Below, in pieces: positions 61,282 through 64,000 of a DNA stretch of 64,000 nucleotides. Source of the DNA: CAVLDP01 sp963661945 (GTDB lineage: Bacteria > Bacillota > Clostridia > Lachnospirales > Lachnospiraceae). How positions within the stretch are numbered: position 1 is the stretch's first letter; each line of letters begins with the position of its first letter. The stretch is taken from NCBI GenBank assembly GCA_963661945.1, contig CAVLDP010000004.1:1-64000 (forward strand), written 5' to 3'. The notes beneath the pieces were generated by a model that worked only from the letters and a program-made list of their open reading frames with translations, made no database searches and was not told the DNA's origin. The position numbers were made by a program, and so were the translations under genes.

Positions 61282-63276
61282 CTACTGTAGCATTGCTCTT
61301 AATTCTTCCTCACTAATCACTGGAATTCCAAGAGCTTCTGCCTTTGTTAATTTGGAGCCTGCAGCTTCACCTGCCAGCAGATAATCTGTCTTCTTACTTA
61401 CAGAGCCCGTCACCTTACCGCCATAGCTTGTAATAAGCTCTGCCGCTTCCTCTCTCTTCATACTAGAAAGAGTACCTGTAATTACAAAGGTCTTGCCCTG
61501 AAGGGAGTCTCCCAGACTATCCATCTTCGCTTCTGTCATATTAAGCCCAAGTTCCTTAAGCCTATCCATAATCATCCGGTTGGATGGATTACTAAAATAT
61601 TCATGAATCGATCTGGCACTGATCTCTCCAATATCATCTACCAGAGTAAGTTCCTCAATGGATGCTTCCATCACCTCATCAATTGAATGGAAATGATGAA
61701 GCAGGCCCTTAGCTCCAGCCTTACCGATATTTGGTACCCCAAGTCCAGTAAATAGCTTATATGCATCTTGCACCTTTGATTCCTCAATCGATGTAAGCAG
61801 CTTGTCGGTATTCTTCTCTTTACCGATTATGCCAGATGAAATCAGTTCCTCTCTATGGTCCTTAAGCGTATAGATATCTGCAATATTAGAAATGAAATCA
61901 TTTCTCACAAGTTCCTCAATATAGGCCTGACCAAAGCCCTTGATATCCATCGCCTCACGACTAACAAAATGAATCAGCAGTCGTTCTAACTGAGCTGGAC
62001 AGGTAAGCGACGTGCACCTGATATCCGCTGTCCCCTCTTCCCGCACGGTCTTAGCACCACATACAGGACAGGTATCAGGAATCTGATAAGTCTTCGTACC
62101 TGCAGGTCTCTTCTCCTTAATTACGGATTTAACCTTGGGGATAATCTCACCTGATTTGTATACCAGAATCGTATCACCAATTCCAATATCAAGATCATCA
62201 ATAAAATCCTGATTATGAAGCGTCGCCCTGGATACTGTCGTACCGCAGAGACGAATCGGTTCAAAAACAGCTGTCGGATTAATGCGACCCGTTCTGCCCA
62301 CGCTAAGCTCTATATCAAGTAAGCGCGTCTCCTTCTCTTCTGGTGGATATTTGTAGGCAATGGCCCAACGTGGAACCTTGCTGGTATTCCCCAGTTCCTC
62401 TCTATGCCGATAATGATTCAGCTTCACAACTGCTCCATCTATATCATAGGCGAGATTACCGCGATTCTCACCGATTGCAGTAATTGCATCCCAGACTTCG
62501 TCAAAATTATGACAAAGTCGATAATCCTCAATCACCGGAACTCCCTGCGTCTTGAGATAGTCATAACACTCTGTATGACTTGAGAAAGTTCGTCCCTTGA
62601 CTTCCTGCAGGTTAAATATGAACATGGAGAGCCCTCTCTCCTTCACAATTGAAGAATCAAGCTGTCTTAATGTACCAGCAGCACAATTTCTTGGATTTGC
62701 AAATGGTTTCTTACCAAGGAACTCCTGTCTTTCATTTACTCGGTCGAAGTCTTCATTTCTCATGTAGACCTCACCACGAATCTCTAAGTATTCTGGAGCA
62801 TCGGAAAGCTTCTTAACAACATCTGGAATTACAAGTGCATTATCTGTCACATCTTCCCCGAATTCGATACCATCGCCTCTTGTCTCAGCCAGGGTCAAAT
62901 CTCCATTCGTATAGCGAAGCGACATAGACAGTCCATCAATCTTGTACTCAACAACAAACTCTGGCTCATCGAGCTTATCTTCCATCTCCTCCACAAAGGC
63001 GCGAACCTCTTCCTTGGAGAAGACATCCTGCAAGGAAAGCATCGGTACATTATGGCGAACCAAAACTCCCGCCTCACGAATGGCATTTCCGCCCACATGC
63101 TGACTAGGAGAAGACAAATCCACAGTCTCAGGATGCTTTGCCTCAAGAGCACGCAGCTCCCGCATCATCATGTCATATTCATAATCTGTAATCTCAGGCG
63201 AATCTTCATTGTAATAACGATTGCTATGATACTCCAGAGTCGCTCTCAGTTCATCAATTCTCTTGATCTCGTCCAT
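61282..63276 (-). CDS. ligA: NAD+-dependent DNA ligase
   Basis: 664 residues, full length. Seals nicks in replication and repair. Domain Ia with YHSNRYYNEDSPEITDYEYD, adenylation Lys112 in EYKIDGLSMS, OB fold (SVGRTGRINPTAVFEP), zinc finger (CPVCG with two later Cys in CTSLTC), helix-hairpin-helix repeats (LFTGLGVPNIGKAGAK) and a C-terminal BRCT domain (GKTFVITGTLSSMKREEA). It begins directly after the stop of the pseudouridine-synthase gene (no gap), so they are coupled. Confidence 0.97.
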   Translation of the reverse strand: MDEIKRIDELRATLEYHSNRYYNEDSPEITDYEYDMMMRELRALEAKHPETVDLSSPSQHVGGNAIREAGVLVRHNVPMLSLQDVFSKEEVRAFVEEMEDKLDEPEFVVEYKIDGLSMSLRYTNGDLTLAETRGDGIEFGEDVTDNALVIPDVVKKLSDAPEYLEIRGEVYMRNEDFDRVNERQEFLGKKPFANPRNCAAGTLRQLDSSIVKERGLSMFIFNLQEVKGRTFSSHTECYDYLKTQGVPVIEDYRLCHNFDEVWDAITAIGENRGNLAYDIDGAVVKLNHYRHREELGNTSKVPRWAIAYKYPPEEKETRLLDIELSVGRTGRINPTAVFEPIRLCGTTVSRATLHNQDFIDDLDIGIGDTILVYKSGEIIPKVKSVIKEKRPAGTKTYQIPDTCPVCGAKTVREEGTADIRCTSLTCPAQLERLLIHFVSREAMDIKGFGQAYIEELVRNDFISNIADIYTLKDHREELISSGIIGKEKNTDKLLTSIEESKVQDAYKLFTGLGVPNIGKAGAKGLLHHFHSIDEVMEASIEELTLVDDIGEISARSIHEYFSNPSNRMIMDRLKELGLNMTEAKMDSLGDSLQGKTFVITGTLSSMKREEAAELITSYGGKVTGSVSKKTDYLLAGEAAGSKLTKAEALGIPVISEEELRAMLQ

Positions 63277-64000
63277 TTATTTTGCATATTGGGAAGTGGA
63301 CACAGAATCCTTGATTAATTCCATCAGACACTTCCTCTCCTCTTCTGTAATCTCTCTATACTGACCTTCCTTCAGGTCTCCAAGTGTAAGATTCATGATG
63401 CGAATCCGCTTCAAATCCCGAACCCTATATCCTAGAGTCTCACACATTCGCCGAATCTGCCGATTCAATCCCTGTGTTAGAATAATGGAAAATGTAGTCC
63501 GCGAAAGCTTGCGCACCTTACAAGGTCTTGTCGTCTCATCAAGCTCAGCAAGATAGACGCCCTGCCTCATCTTATTGATGAAGTCCGCTGTTATCTCTCG
63601 ATTCACCTCTACGAGATATTCCTTCTCATGGAAATTCCCCGCACGCATAATACGGTTCACCAAATCTCCTTCATTTGTCATAAGAAGCAGTCCTCTCGAA
63701 TCCTTGTCGAGTCTTCCAATCGGATAGATACGACTCTCAAAGTTTAGATAATCGATGATGTTAGGACCTTCCTTCTTCGATGAAGTGCAGATAATCCCCT
63801 TAGGCTTATTCACAAGAAGAAGAATCGATTTCTCCTCTCTTTGAATTGGCTTTCCACGAAGCAAGATCTCCTCGTGTCCTGTGACCTTGCAGCCAACAGT
63901 CGCAAGTATGCCATCAACAGTAAGAAGCCCCTCCTCGATTAAGCGATCTGCCTCTCTTCTCGAGCATACTCCAACTTCGCTCAAATATTTATTCAAACGT
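63277..64000 (-). CDS. RluF-type 23S rRNA pseudouridine synthase, 5' end outside the window
   Basis: About 240 residues visible. S4 RNA-binding domain at the start (LNKYLSEVGVCSRREADRLIEEG) followed by a TruA/RsuA-type catalytic domain with the active-site Asp in YPIGRLDKDSRGLLLMT, the RAGNFHEKEYLVEVN segment and LTQGLNRQIRRMCETLGY, which is the pattern of RluF rather than RluB. The frame remains open through CGT and TTG to the window edge, and family members begin M-x-R-L-N-K-Y-L, so the true start lies just beyond 64000; the TTG at 63996 is probably internal. Confidence 0.88.
   Translation of the reverse strand, partial: RLNKYLSEVGVCSRREADRLIEEGLLTVDGILATVGCKVTGHEEILLRGKPIQREEKSILLLVNKPKGIICTSSKKEGPNIIDYLNFESRIYPIGRLDKDSRGLLLMTNEGDLVNRIMRAGNFHEKEYLVEVNREITADFINKMRQGVYLAELDETTRPCKVRKLSRTTFSIILTQGLNRQIRRMCETLGYRVRDLKRIRIMNLTLGDLKEGQYREITEEERKCLMELIKDSVSTSQYAK

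Noticed and set aside
1..64000. CRISPR arrays, intact insertion sequences, rRNA genes
   Set aside because: No regularly spaced repeats, no transposase and no rRNA-like segments were seen on either strand.

Overview
The window looks like a chromosomal segment of a low-to-mid GC member of the Bacillota, most likely a Lachnospiraceae-type clostridium. This is inferred from gene content and order: comEA to comEC to holA convergent with rpsT, Hsp33 next to NAD synthetase, a MetH without the activation domain, a bifunctional homocysteine methyltransferase/MTHFR, a large single-chain PurL, and a small DUF6472-like protein. Most genes read on the minus strand. Shine-Dalgarno sequences and TTG/GTG starts are common. 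No database search was possible, so family assignments rest on recognised motifs and remembered family architecture.

Layout. 1-620: decayed fragment of a mobile-element protein beside two tRNA genes (Met, Val). 0.9-13.4 kb: methionine and one-carbon genes (metH, metF-type fusion), carAB and purL, all minus and separated by intrinsic terminators. 13.4-18 kb: a nuclease-helicase of the DinG/XPD type, an HPr-like protein without the catalytic His, an acetyltransferase and a eukaryotic-type HisA. 18-24 kb: guaB (plus), a PAP2 phosphatase, a CarD-type regulator, a LysR regulator, a HAD hydrolase, trmO and apt. 24-29 kb: YoaK-type membrane protein and a convergent EAL/GGDEF pair. 29-35.5 kb: hisC, an L,D-transpeptidase, nadE, hslO and a methyltransferase. 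35.6-41.9 kb: an unknown membrane protein, an alpha/beta hydrolase, recJ, lepA and rpsT. 42-50.3 kb: an eight-gene unit running comEA, response regulator, histidine kinase, GerMN lipoprotein, comEC, HD protein, membrane protein, holA. 50.4-56.8 kb: arginine biosynthesis (argC, GNAT, argJ, argB, argD; divergent argG). 56.9-64 kb: a unit of a RluF-type pseudouridine synthase, ligA, a 704-residue protein with a cyclic-nucleotide-binding-like fold, a Lon-like AAA+ ATPase lacking the protease domain, and a TSUP exporter.

How the genes work together. Nucleotide and amino-acid supply dominates: carbamoyl phosphate from CarAB feeds both pyrimidines and arginine, PurL, GuaB and Apt serve purines, and HisA/HisC serve histidine. 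A c-di-GMP cyclase/phosphodiesterase pair shares one terminator. Competence proteins are co-transcribed with a two-component system.

The best candidates for undescribed biology are: (1) the two-gene CNBD-like protein plus protease-less Lon-type ATPase at 57600-61236; (2) a rpsT leader with three copies of one 8-bp arm that could switch between a free and a sequestered ribosome-binding site; (3) two apparently leaderless genes (13454-15850 and 35635-36678); (4) a perfect operator-like dyad on the comEA promoter; (5) an orphan terminator that may end a very short RNA divergent from the LysR gene.
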